Shown: positions 7,876-14,328 of the stretch, in pieces
Layout: each line of letters opens with the position of its first letter
How positions within the stretch are numbered: position 1 is the first letter of the stretch
DNA from: Planctomycetota bacterium
Lineage (GTDB): Bacteria > Planctomycetota > PUPC01 > JACPCR01
Direction of reading: 5' to 3'
DNA: 15,841 bases
NCBI GenBank assembly: GCA_030740295.1
Contig: JASLXP010000760.1
Span: forward strand, 1-15,841
Notes under the pieces: generated by a model
Told to the model about the DNA's origin: nothing
Seen by the model: the letters and a program-made list of their open reading frames with translations, nothing else
Databases searched by the model: none
Program-made: the position numbers and the translations under genes

Positions 7876-9662
7876 ATTTCAGATTCATCGGGCTAATTGG
7901 ACTGGTCGGACTGATCTGCCCGATCCGACTGGACGCAAAAGACCTCAAACTCGCCGGCAAAATCATCGAAACTTCGCGCCATCGGATCACCCTTTCCGAT
8001 TCAGGGCTTCCGGAGCAGATCGAGGTGTTGGCTGCGCAGGACGAGCTTCCTCTCGAACTGCGAGGCAAGAAAACGGAAGTTCCCGTCCCGGTGCTTCTAT
8101 CCATCGGGCGCGGCAAGCAACTTCGCAATCCTGTCCGCATCGAAGTGGCCGTTGCTGGTAAGACCACTGCGGCACAACCGGCCGCACCGGCTAAGCCAAA
8201 TCTCAAACGTGGACAGGTCGCCTGCAGATCCAAGCTACAGGCCGGCGAAGTGAGCATTGGTCTTGATCTTTCTTACAGCCCGAATGGATCGATCTCCGGC
8301 AGCATCGATTACAGCGGCAAGGCCGAGGTCGAATCCATCGCGCTCACGATCGATATTTTAGGAGCAGTCGACCTGGCTTTCGCAGGCGCACCAATCGCCC
8401 CCAGATTGCAGTCTTACAACGCCGCCGATTACGCTGTCGGCACGGAAGAAGGGCTGGTCTGGGGCAATTCTGAAAAGGACGCCAAGACCCAGAAACGTAA
8501 AGCGGTGCCCGGACCCGTCATGCACATGTTCGTCGGGAGTGGCGACCGCGGGTTCACCTGGCTCTCCAAAGGCGGCAAAGGCTGGGAAACCGACAACAAC
8601 ATCTCCAGCGCCACTTTGACCCGTGACAAGGCCGGCCAGGTCACCTGGCAAGTCCTGTTCGTAAATCACAGAACGAAACTGAAAGGCAAGCGCTCCATCG
8701 ATTTCGCACTCCGCATCCACCCGACACGAAATCGTGACTCCAAACACCGCAGCGTCGCCTGGCTGGATTGGCCGTTCAACGGCAAAGCAGGCGAAGCGAT
8801 TCCGATTGCTTTGGGAAAATCCAAGAAGGCAGATCTGCTGCGCGCCGATGCCGGCACTGTTCATGAAGCATCCGCAAGTTTCGCCATCCTAGAAGGAGCA
8901 GCCGGGGGGGACGCGCTCGCTTCGGCCGGCACACACGCTGAGACCTATCCCATCAACCTTTTCCGTTACCTCGCCGCCACCCACACCGGACTGACGGCCC
9001 GTCTTCGCTCAAATGCCAGACAACTGACGCGCCCGGGCGCAGACCCCGCGGCCGACCGCATGCTCCTCGGCCGGGCTTTGCTCTGCGATATCGGCCTCGA
9101 TGCCTATAGCCTCGCCAATCTTGACGGAGCCGCGAACATCCTTTCTGCACTCGATAAGTTCGGCTACTTCGAGTCGGACGGCAAGACCGAGTTCATCCCC
9201 TTCTGGCGCAACAGTTCGGTCATCCGCTTCGGCGAAACCTTCAGCAAAGACGACGCATTTTCACTGCACGAAGAGAATCCCGTCGGGCAAGTTTACGTCA
9301 GTGTCTATAGACGCCCCCAGGCGCGCCGAGGGACCCAGACCATGATCGTCATCGTCAACGAATCCGACAAGCCAGTGCGAGACCAGATTTACGTCACGAA
9401 CCCTAAAAGCATCTTCGGCGGCGCAAACGTGCTTGATCACCGCACCATCAAAAGCGGTTACGATTTCAGCCGCTTTCACGTCATGTCCGATTGGATGAAA
9501 CTCGGCGTCATCGGCAAGAGCGCCAAAACCAAAGCCCTCCAGGATCTGGAAGACCAGAGCATCGTTCGCCAGAACGCCGCCAAAGACGGCATCGAAGCCT
9601 ACGGTCCGCAGGTGCATATTCCTGCCCATGATTTTCGGATTCTGTTCGGGAGGAGTAAATAG
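7872..9662 (+). CDS. Secreted paralogue of the upstream GH-like protein, lacking its candidate catalytic segment
   Basis: 596-residue exported protein. GTG start with a good Shine-Dalgarno, then a signal peptide (MNFRFIGLIGLVGLICPIRL, cleavage near DA/KDL). From residue 30 it is collinear with residues about 560-1252 of the preceding protein. IGRGKQLRNPVRIE matches IGRGPQLRSPFRLE, GSGDRGFTWL matches GSGDRGFSWF, QVTWQVLFVNH matches LVTWKVRFINK, EFIPFWRNSSVIRFG matches EFIPYWRSGELVRYG, and IVNESDKP matches ILNESDKP. Between the shared HP (283-284 here, 790-791 there) and YP (359-360 here, 1032-1033 there), this protein has about 75 residues against about 240. The WWWDE region is gone. It also lacks the CBM9-like domain. 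It may be a non-catalytic partner, a binding protein or a decaying duplicate. The frame is intact with no stop, which favours function. Confidence 0.76.
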   Translation: MNFRFIGLIGLVGLICPIRLDAKDLKLAGKIIETSRHRITLSDSGLPEQIEVLAAQDELPLELRGKKTEVPVPVLLSIGRGKQLRNPVRIEVAVAGKTTAAQPAAPAKPNLKRGQVACRSKLQAGEVSIGLDLSYSPNGSISGSIDYSGKAEVESIALTIDILGAVDLAFAGAPIAPRLQSYNAADYAVGTEEGLVWGNSEKDAKTQKRKAVPGPVMHMFVGSGDRGFTWLSKGGKGWETDNNISSATLTRDKAGQVTWQVLFVNHRTKLKGKRSIDFALRIHPTRNRDSKHRSVAWLDWPFNGKAGEAIPIALGKSKKADLLRADAGTVHEASASFAILEGAAGGDALASAGTHAETYPINLFRYLAATHTGLTARLRSNARQLTRPGADPAADRMLLGRALLCDIGLDAYSLANLDGAANILSALDKFGYFESDGKTEFIPFWRNSSVIRFGETFSKDDAFSLHEENPVGQVYVSVYRRPQARRGTQTMIVIVNESDKPVRDQIYVTNPKSIFGGANVLDHRTIKSGYDFSRFHVMSDWMKLGVIGKSAKTKALQDLEDQSIVRQNAAKDGIEAYGPQVHIPAHDFRILFGRSK

Positions 9663-9682
9663 TAACCGTCTTCTTCTCTCTT

Positions 9683-9745
9683 CTTTTAATCTTGCTTCTA
9701 ATCTTTCCTTTTCTTCTTTCTTCTTTTCCTCTTCGCTTTTAATCC
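9683..9745 (-). repeat. Left arm (A) of the four-helix-bundle element
   Basis: Pyrimidine-rich on the plus strand. Its reverse complement aligns with 10528-10588, starting GGATTAAAAGC at the inner end and finishing AAGCAAGATTAAAAG at the outer end (9683-9697). It begins 20 bp after the stop of the GH-like paralogue and ends 12 bp before the four-helix-bundle ATG, leaving that gene without a purine-rich ribosome-binding site. Confidence 0.8.
9706..9730. repeat. 25-nt perfect mirror repeat in a polypyrimidine run
   Basis: Within an uninterrupted 33-nt pyrimidine run (9702-9734), positions 9706-9730 read the same in both directions on one strand, centred on T9718. A homopurine-homopyrimidine mirror repeat is the classic sequence requirement for intramolecular triplex (H-DNA). 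Low-complexity composition makes mirrors easier to obtain by chance. Confidence 0.6.
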
Positions 9746-9757
9746 CTCATTTCTGCC

Positions 9758-10504
9758 ATGTCTTTCTTTAACCACGAAAAGCTCAATGTCTACCAAAGGG
9801 CCATCGAGTTCGTTTCGTGGGAGAATCGGCTTCTATCGAAGAGCGAAAGAAAAGTATCGGCGATCGAGCAGCTTCATCGCGCCTCGAACAGCATCCCTAT
9901 CAATATTGCAGAAGGAAACAGCAAAAGTTCGCCTAAAGGCAGAGGTCACCAGTTTGACGTTGCTTACGGCTCCTCTCTCGAATGTGCAGCGTGTCTGGAT
10001 GTTCTGGTTGCCTGGCAATCGATTGAGAGAGACGAGATTGGTGGTGGAAAGGGTTTGTTGAAGGAAATCGCTTCCATGCTAATAGGCCTGAGACGACGGA
10101 ATTCCGATTGGCCCGATACTGTAAACGAGGAAGGACAAGATTATGGTTCGGCATACTTTGACCATGAAACACTCCCGGTCTACAAATCTGCCATGCTTGT
10201 GATTGGGTGGGCCAGGCCACTTCTGGATGAAATGCGTTCCACAGCGAGAAACGCCTTGGATAAATCTCTCACGAGCGTTGCACTGAACATCGCAGAAGGT
10301 AACGGCCGTTTCTCGTTTCCCGACCGTGCTCGATACGTAGAGCAAGCACATACATCTGCCCTGCGATGTGCGGCCAATTTGGATGTGGCGGTTGCGAATG
10401 AGGAAGTTGATGTGGGAATCGTTGCGGAAGGCAAGAGGATACTCTCTGAAGTAGTCAAGCAATTGGTGAAGTGGGGCGAGTATCTGAAAAAGAAGTCAGT
10501 GTAG
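9758..10504 (+). CDS. Tandem-fused four-helix-bundle protein (S23/IVP, bAvd-like family)
   Basis: 248-residue protein made of two copies of the four-helix-bundle domain named after the 23S rRNA intervening-sequence protein; family members are usually about 110-130 residues. Domain 1 (about 5-115) has HEKLNVYQRA at 6-15, NIAEGN at 49-54 and CLDV near 79-82. Domain 2 (about 135-245) has HETLPVYKSA at 136-145, NIAEGN at 177-182 and NLDV at 207-210. The internal period is about 128-130 residues. No signal peptide or membrane segment, so cytosolic. Family members assemble as oligomers and some (Avd) bind nucleic acid beside the reverse transcriptase of diversity-generating retroelements; no such enzyme is here. 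The ATG lies directly after a pyrimidine tract with no Shine-Dalgarno. The gene sits between inverted arms, which suggests it belongs to that element. Confidence 0.9.
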   Translation: MSFFNHEKLNVYQRAIEFVSWENRLLSKSERKVSAIEQLHRASNSIPINIAEGNSKSSPKGRGHQFDVAYGSSLECAACLDVLVAWQSIERDEIGGGKGLLKEIASMLIGLRRRNSDWPDTVNEEGQDYGSAYFDHETLPVYKSAMLVIGWARPLLDEMRSTARNALDKSLTSVALNIAEGNGRFSFPDRARYVEQAHTSALRCAANLDVAVANEEVDVGIVAEGKRILSEVVKQLVKWGEYLKKKSV

Positions 10505-10527
10505 GACGTGCTGGCAGACTGAAGGTT

Positions 10528-10588
10528 GGATTAAAAGCAAGAGATCAGAAGAAAGAGGAAAAGTGGAGATTAGAAGCAAGATTAAAAG
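10528..10588 (+). repeat. Right arm (B) of the four-helix-bundle element
   Basis: Purine-rich arm matching the reverse complement of 9683-9745. It carries the 15-mer GATTAAAAGCAAGAG twice as an exact direct repeat, at 10529-10543 and 10580-10594 (period 51 bp), so the arm seems to be built from a repeated module. It shares AAAAGTGGAGA with the right arm of the second element (11574-11638). It overlaps the 5' end of the MORN protein gene. Confidence 0.8.
10554..10559 (+). promoter_or_regulatory. Shine-Dalgarno-like site for the MORN gene, located inside repeat arm B
   Basis: AGAGGA at 10554-10559 lies 3 nt before the GTG at 10563, a slightly short spacer. The alternative ATG at 10608 has no purine-rich site upstream. 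This favours the GTG start. Confidence 0.45.
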
Positions 10589-11432
10589 CAAGAGCTCTTG
10601 GCCTTTTATGCTCTTGGTCACACTATCGTACATCCCCCTCACCGCCCAAGACTCCGACTCCGAGGACAAAAAGAAGATCATCGTCGTCACCAAGATCGAC
10701 GAAGTGCCCAAGCGTTGCCATCGCGTGTTCAAGACGTTCATCAAGGAGTTGCCCGAGGGCTGGAAGATTCAGATGACGCTGGGCGAGTTTTACGACTTCG
10801 GACATTCCAGCAGCACGAATAAGTTCGAGCCTTACATCCGGTCGCTGGTGCCGCTGGATGCCAAAGGGAAGCCGCACGGCGAGGAGAGCACGTATCGGAT
10901 TGACGGCCGGCTAATACGAACGGCTACTTACAAGAATGGAACGAAAGAGGGGATGGAGAAGATTTACAGAACGAAAAACCGGGGGCCTTTTTTCCTCTAT
11001 GCGGAGATACCGTGGGTTAAAGGCCGCATCGAAGGAGTGCGGAAGACTTACCATCCCAACAAGCAGGTGAGTTCCAAGACGCTATACAAGAAAGGCGAAG
11101 CCCAGGGAAAAGCGATCTCCTACAGCCCTGAAGGCAAGTTGGTACGCGAATGCACCATGAAGAACGACAAGATTCATGGCCTCCTAACCGACTTCTGGCC
11201 GCAGACCGGCAAACCGCGCCGGGTCATCAATTACAGGAAAGGCGAGGTGCAGGGGGTCGTGAAAGAGTATTATTCGGACGGCAAATTAAAGCGTGAAGTC
11301 CCGTTCAAAAAAGGCAGCATGCACGGCGAAGAAAAACAATACGAAGGCGACGGCACCCTCGCCCGATCACGATATTGGCTCAACGGCGACCTCGTATCGA
11401 AGGATGAATTTGAAAAGAAATTTAAGAAATAG
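10563..11432 (+). CDS. Secreted MORN_2-repeat protein (YwqK-like), start lies in a repeat arm
   Basis: Predicted exported 289-residue protein with about six MORN_2-type repeats between residues 104 and 257, each roughly 24-27 residues. Examples are KAISYSPEGKLVRECTMK, VVKEYYSDGKLKREVPFKKG and EEKQYEGDGTLARSRYWLNG. MORN_2 proteins are often labelled 'YwqK antitoxin', but no toxin partner is visible and the family name should not be read as function. Two starts are possible. GTG at 10563 has AGAGGA upstream and gives a basic n-region (MEIRSKIKSK) before the hydrophobic FMLLVTLSYIPLTA. ATG at 10608 has no ribosome-binding site and no basic n-region (274 residues). I prefer GTG, which means the repeat arm supplies the first codons. 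The protein probably lies in the periplasm or at the surface; ligand unknown. Confidence 0.82.
   Translation: MEIRSKIKSKSSWPFMLLVTLSYIPLTAQDSDSEDKKKIIVVTKIDEVPKRCHRVFKTFIKELPEGWKIQMTLGEFYDFGHSSSTNKFEPYIRSLVPLDAKGKPHGEESTYRIDGRLIRTATYKNGTKEGMEKIYRTKNRGPFFLYAEIPWVKGRIEGVRKTYHPNKQVSSKTLYKKGEAQGKAISYSPEGKLVRECTMKNDKIHGLLTDFWPQTGKPRRVINYRKGEVQGVVKEYYSDGKLKREVPFKKGSMHGEEKQYEGDGTLARSRYWLNGDLVSKDEFEKKFKK
10589..10600. repeat. 12-bp perfect palindrome at the outer edge of the element
   Basis: CAAGAGCTCTTG is self-complementary and directly abuts the right arm of the first element, inside the early codons of the MORN gene. It could be a recognition site, a junction mark or chance. Confidence 0.4.
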
Positions 11433-11448
11433 TGAGCATCAACTCTCA

Positions 11449-11514
11449 CTTTTAATCTTGCTTCTTAATCTAATCTTTTGATCTTTCTTCGGCTTTTCGT
11501 CTTCACTTTTCATC
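11449..11514 (-). repeat. Left arm (C) of the gene-less element
   Basis: Reverse complement ends in AAGCAAGATTAAAAG (11449-11463) and aligns along about 66 nt with the right arm at 11574-11638. It starts 16 bp after the stop of the MORN gene. Confidence 0.78.
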
Positions 11515-11573
11515 TTTCTTTTCTTCGGAGCCGCGGATCAACGACCTGATGGCACGCAGATCCAGAAAGTTTA

Positions 11574-11638
11574 GATCAAAAGCGAAGATTAGAAGCGGAA
11601 GAAAGAAAAAAGTGGAGACTAAAAAGCAAGATTAAAAG
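11574..11638 (+). repeat. Right arm (D) of the gene-less element
   Basis: Purine-rich arm with AAAAGTGGAGA shared with arm B (10528-10588) and the common 15-mer at 11624-11638. The GTG corresponding to the MORN start is conserved here but runs into a TAA after seven codons, so this arm does not start a gene. It ends 40 bp before the ATG of the propeller protein. Confidence 0.78.
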
Positions 11639-11678
11639 TAGTAATCCAAATCCGGAATCGCATTATTCAAACAGCGCT

Positions 11679-12722
11679 ATGAATCAACCAATACTAATCC
11701 TAACCATCCTCACGCTATGCACTTTCACCTTCGCTGCCGATCCATGGAAGAACCACAACAAGGAAGGCACTCAGGGCCTTTCCGGTAATGAAGTGCAGTT
11801 CATCAAGCCCGGCAGCGACGGCAGGCTCTGGATCGGCACCATGCGCGGAATCGGCTACTTCAAGGCTGGGAAGTTCACGGCCCTGATGGACAAGGACAAG
11901 AAGGGGAACCCAAAGCCTATGCGGGCACAGGCATGGGACATCCTGGAAGCCGGCCCCGAGAATTTCTGGATAGGTCATGGCGGCGGAGCCATTCGCTATA
12001 ACAAGGGCAATATCGAGCACACTCTCAAAGGCAACACCGTCGCCCCGCTGATTCAGTTTCAAAAGGGCGTCATCTGGACGATTGGAAAAGATCGCCGCAC
12101 GGAGGGCAATGTTCTTTATCAGCACGATGGCACTGAATGGTCCCACGTCGAGCGGTTTAAGAAAGAGCGCGTCGCCGATATGTTCCGCTCTTTGAATGGT
12201 CACATTTGGGTCGTCATCGACGGCAACGGCGTTTTCGAAATCGACCCGAAAGCTGGCCCGGACAAGGCCACGCACCACATCGAGGGCACCAATGTGCAGT
12301 CGATGGCTGAAGATTCCAGGGGCCGCATCTGGTGTGGGCTCTGGGGCCGCGGCGTCATGGTCTACGACGACAAGGGCTGGACCTCGCACCTCAAGAAAGA
12401 AAAGAGCGCGATCCTCTCAATGGCCAGCGATGCGGCCGGCGGCATGTGGGTCGCCACCAGCGCCAACGGCCTCTGGAACTACAACGGCAAGACCTGGCGG
12501 CACGACCTCGCCGAAGAGGGCAGCATCACGCTCCTCACTGCCACTTCCGATGGTCGGGTCTGGGTCAGTTCGCAGTTCAGCGGCGGGCTACGCTACTGGA
12601 ATGGGAAAAAATGGACAGAATCCCTCCCCGGTCCACTTCCCATCCGATGCCTCATCGAGGCCCCCGATAAATCCCTCTGGGCGGGTGGAGTGCTTGACGG
12701 CGTTCACGTTCTCAAGAAATAA
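11679..12722 (+). CDS. Secreted Reg_prop-type beta-propeller protein
   Basis: 347-residue exported protein built almost entirely of two-component-regulator-propeller-like repeats. The signal peptide is MNQPILILTILTLCTFTFAA with cleavage before DPW. Eight blade motifs with a conserved Trp recur about every 36-46 residues: LWIG (W51), FWIG (W97), IWTI (W133), IWVV (W177), IWCG (W218), MWVA (W257), VWVS (W295) and LWAG (W334). They are usually preceded by a 'D..G.' turn such as EDSRGRIW or SDGRVW. In hybrid two-component sensors such blades form the periplasmic glycan-sensing part, but here there is no membrane segment, kinase or regulator domain. It may be a soluble binding or lyase-like propeller. 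No ribosome-binding site is evident. It ends 3 nt before the next ATG, so the two genes are probably co-transcribed. Confidence 0.85.
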   Translation: MNQPILILTILTLCTFTFAADPWKNHNKEGTQGLSGNEVQFIKPGSDGRLWIGTMRGIGYFKAGKFTALMDKDKKGNPKPMRAQAWDILEAGPENFWIGHGGGAIRYNKGNIEHTLKGNTVAPLIQFQKGVIWTIGKDRRTEGNVLYQHDGTEWSHVERFKKERVADMFRSLNGHIWVVIDGNGVFEIDPKAGPDKATHHIEGTNVQSMAEDSRGRIWCGLWGRGVMVYDDKGWTSHLKKEKSAILSMASDAAGGMWVATSANGLWNYNGKTWRHDLAEEGSITLLTATSDGRVWVSSQFSGGLRYWNGKKWTESLPGPLPIRCLIEAPDKSLWAGGVLDGVHVLKK

Positions 12723-12725
12723 ACC

Positions 12726-14249
12726 ATGCACACCACGCCTCTCGTTGCCTGGGACTTCATACACGTAGGCGCCTGCGCCTGGACGGACACACGCGAGTGT
12801 GTTCCCTGCGATGTTCCACGAGGCATCGAACTCCGTGTGGAGCAGGCAACCAAGTCAGAACCTGTTCTGGTTGCGAACAAACCATGGGAGGATGGCTCTC
12901 TCGGGTGGAGCCAGGTCATTGAGGACGAGGGTCGTTATCGAATGTGGTATTCGATGACGCGATACAGCAAGCCCCTCGCGCAGTATCTCTTGTATGCAGA
13001 GAGCGAGGATGGACTGGAGTGGCACAAGCCGGAATTAGGCCTCATCGAGATACATGGCAGTAAGGCCAACAATGCCGTTCGCTCGGGTACGGGCGCGAAT
13101 CACTCCCACGTGTTCAAGTGTCCCGACGAGCCGCCTGAGAATCGCTACCGGTGTATGTATTTCAAATCATGGTGGGAGGGCGAGCCCGGCGAAGAGATCG
13201 ACAATGACGAAGGTCACCGTCGCCTGGACTTGAAGAACGCGGCCAAGCCAGGGGAAGAGACATTGCCTTTCAGTCTCAACGGCAAGATGCTCGGATTGAA
13301 TTCGCCTGACGGCATTCATTTCACAGAGATCGAGAAGCCTGTCCTCGACGAATGGCATGACACGCACAACATCTGTTACTACGACGAGGAGAAGAAAATC
13401 TATCGTGCCTACCTGCGTGGTTTTTATGGAGGCAGGCGAGCTGTGTCTTACTGCGAATCGGATGACTTCGAGAATCTCCCGGCGAGCAAGGCCATTCATC
13501 ATCACAGCTCGGATGATTTGCCGGACGAAAGTCTTTATTCCAACTGCTACACCATTTATCCCGGGCGTCCGGATATTCATCTGATGTTCCCGGCCATCTA
13601 CCACCAGAGTTCTGATACGGTCTATGGCCAACTCGCGGTCAGCACGAATGGGCTCAATTGGTCTCGTTTCAGTCGCCAGACCATCATCCCGTGCGGGGCG
13701 GCTGGAGAAGACGACGAAGGCTACGTTTATCCGGAACCGGACCTCCTGAGATTCAACAATGAGGGAAAGTTCCGTCTGCTATGCCATGCTGGGGCCTGCT
13801 ATCACAACGAGTGGTACAACGAGAATCTCAGAAACAACCACTATTCGACGTTCTATTCGTGGGCCGAATGGCCGGAGGATCGCCTGGCTGGCGCCTATGC
13901 TGCAGGCGACGGCGAATTCACCATCCAGATGCAGACTTGCGGTGACCGCCTGCTGGCAAACTTCCGCACCGAGCAGGACGGCTGGATACGTTTCGAGTTG
14001 GTCGATCGTCTTGTGTGGCCGCCGCAGCCGTTCCCGGGCTTTGAGGGCTTCAGGTTTGAGGATTGCGATGTGCTGACCAGCGATGAAACCCACCGCCCCG
14101 TGACCTGGAGCGGAAAAGCAGACCTGTCATCCATGAAGGGAACGAATGTCGCCATCCGCGTGCGCCTTCACAGAGCCACTCTGTTTTCCACGACGATGTA
14201 CGGAACCGATGAGCCATTGGTTCAGGATGATCCCAGGTACCCGGTGTGA
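12726..14249 (+). CDS. Cytosolic GH32/GH43-like five-bladed propeller protein, putative glycosidase
   Basis: 507-residue protein resembling the GH32/GH43/GH130 clan of five-bladed propellers. It has no signal peptide, so it is probably cytosolic, unlike its neighbours. Features seen: DGSLGWSQVIEDEGRYRMWY near the start, LLYAESEDGLEWHKPELGLI, the Asp/His-rich EWHDTHNICYYDEEKKIYRA, VSTNGLNWSRF, and a conserved-looking YVYPEPDLLRF with E337 and D339. These are the usual 'observe-then-annotate' blade edges of this fold. The final 70 residues (RPVTWSGKADLSSMKGTNVA, then RVRLHRATLFS) are a short beta-sandwich common at the end of such proteins. I cannot assign the catalytic triad or the substrate, and the WINDPNG motif of true GH32 is absent. 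It lies 3 nt after the propeller gene and about 80 nt before the sulfatase start, suggesting one transcript. Confidence 0.75.
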   Translation: MHTTPLVAWDFIHVGACAWTDTRECVPCDVPRGIELRVEQATKSEPVLVANKPWEDGSLGWSQVIEDEGRYRMWYSMTRYSKPLAQYLLYAESEDGLEWHKPELGLIEIHGSKANNAVRSGTGANHSHVFKCPDEPPENRYRCMYFKSWWEGEPGEEIDNDEGHRRLDLKNAAKPGEETLPFSLNGKMLGLNSPDGIHFTEIEKPVLDEWHDTHNICYYDEEKKIYRAYLRGFYGGRRAVSYCESDDFENLPASKAIHHHSSDDLPDESLYSNCYTIYPGRPDIHLMFPAIYHQSSDTVYGQLAVSTNGLNWSRFSRQTIIPCGAAGEDDEGYVYPEPDLLRFNNEGKFRLLCHAGACYHNEWYNENLRNNHYSTFYSWAEWPEDRLAGAYAAGDGEFTIQMQTCGDRLLANFRTEQDGWIRFELVDRLVWPPQPFPGFEGFRFEDCDVLTSDETHRPVTWSGKADLSSMKGTNVAIRVRLHRATLFSTTMYGTDEPLVQDDPRYPV

Positions 14250-14328
14250 TCGGAAAGAAATGCTGGACGGCAAGTGTTGGTCTGCCTTCCTGCCTGTTCC
14301 TGGATCAGGCACCGCCTCAGAATCAATC

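Larger units (their letters stand above)
9683..10588. mobile_element. Inverted-repeat element enclosing a four-helix-bundle (S23/IVP) gene
   Basis: A 906-bp unit bounded by two head-to-head arms (9683-9745 and 10528-10588) that align at roughly 85% by eye and share the outer 15-mer AAGCAAGATTAAAAG exactly. The only gene inside is the four-helix-bundle protein at 9758-10504. It contains no transposase or reverse transcriptase, and I could not see a target-site duplication. The architecture resembles 23S rRNA intervening sequences that carry an S23 gene between complementary arms, but this copy is in a protein-coding neighbourhood. Calling it mobile is inference from the repeat structure and from the second, gene-less copy at 11449-11638. 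Confidence 0.5.
11449..11638. mobile_element. MITE-like, gene-less copy of the inverted-repeat element
   Basis: A 190-bp unit with head-to-head arms (11449-11514 and 11574-11638) and a 59-bp centre without an open frame. The arms align at about 80% by eye with one gap and carry the same outer 15-mer as the first element. The centre holds a possible 5-bp stem, GGATC (11535-11539) with GATCC (11559-11563). The unit accounts for almost all of the 246-bp gap between the MORN gene and the propeller gene; no gene is seen in this gap. It reads as an internal-deletion or non-autonomous relative of the element at 9683-10588. Mobility is inference. Confidence 0.5.

Noticed and set aside
10471..10776. 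101-codon plus-strand frame spanning the end of the four-helix-bundle gene and arm B
   Set aside because: It overlaps two better-supported genes in another frame and its product is a basic and serine-rich low-complexity translation of the repeat.
10563..11432. YwqK-type antitoxin of a toxin-antitoxin pair
   Set aside because: MORN_2 proteins are often given that label, but this one is exported and there is no small toxin-like gene next to it.
9683..11638. Diversity-generating retroelement
   Set aside because: The four-helix-bundle protein resembles the accessory Avd family, but no reverse transcriptase and no template/variable repeat pair with adenine-specific changes is visible in the window.
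9670..11640. CRISPR array
   Set aside because: The repeats are head-to-head arms, imperfect and purine-biased, with a gene or a single spacer inside; there is no regular repeat-spacer series and no cas gene.
14146..14328. Longer sulfatase start overlapping the previous gene
   Set aside because: The extra residues overlap the preceding coding region by about 100 bp, look like out-of-frame translation of it and precede the signal-like segment. The ATG at 14329, or possibly 14260, is more credible.
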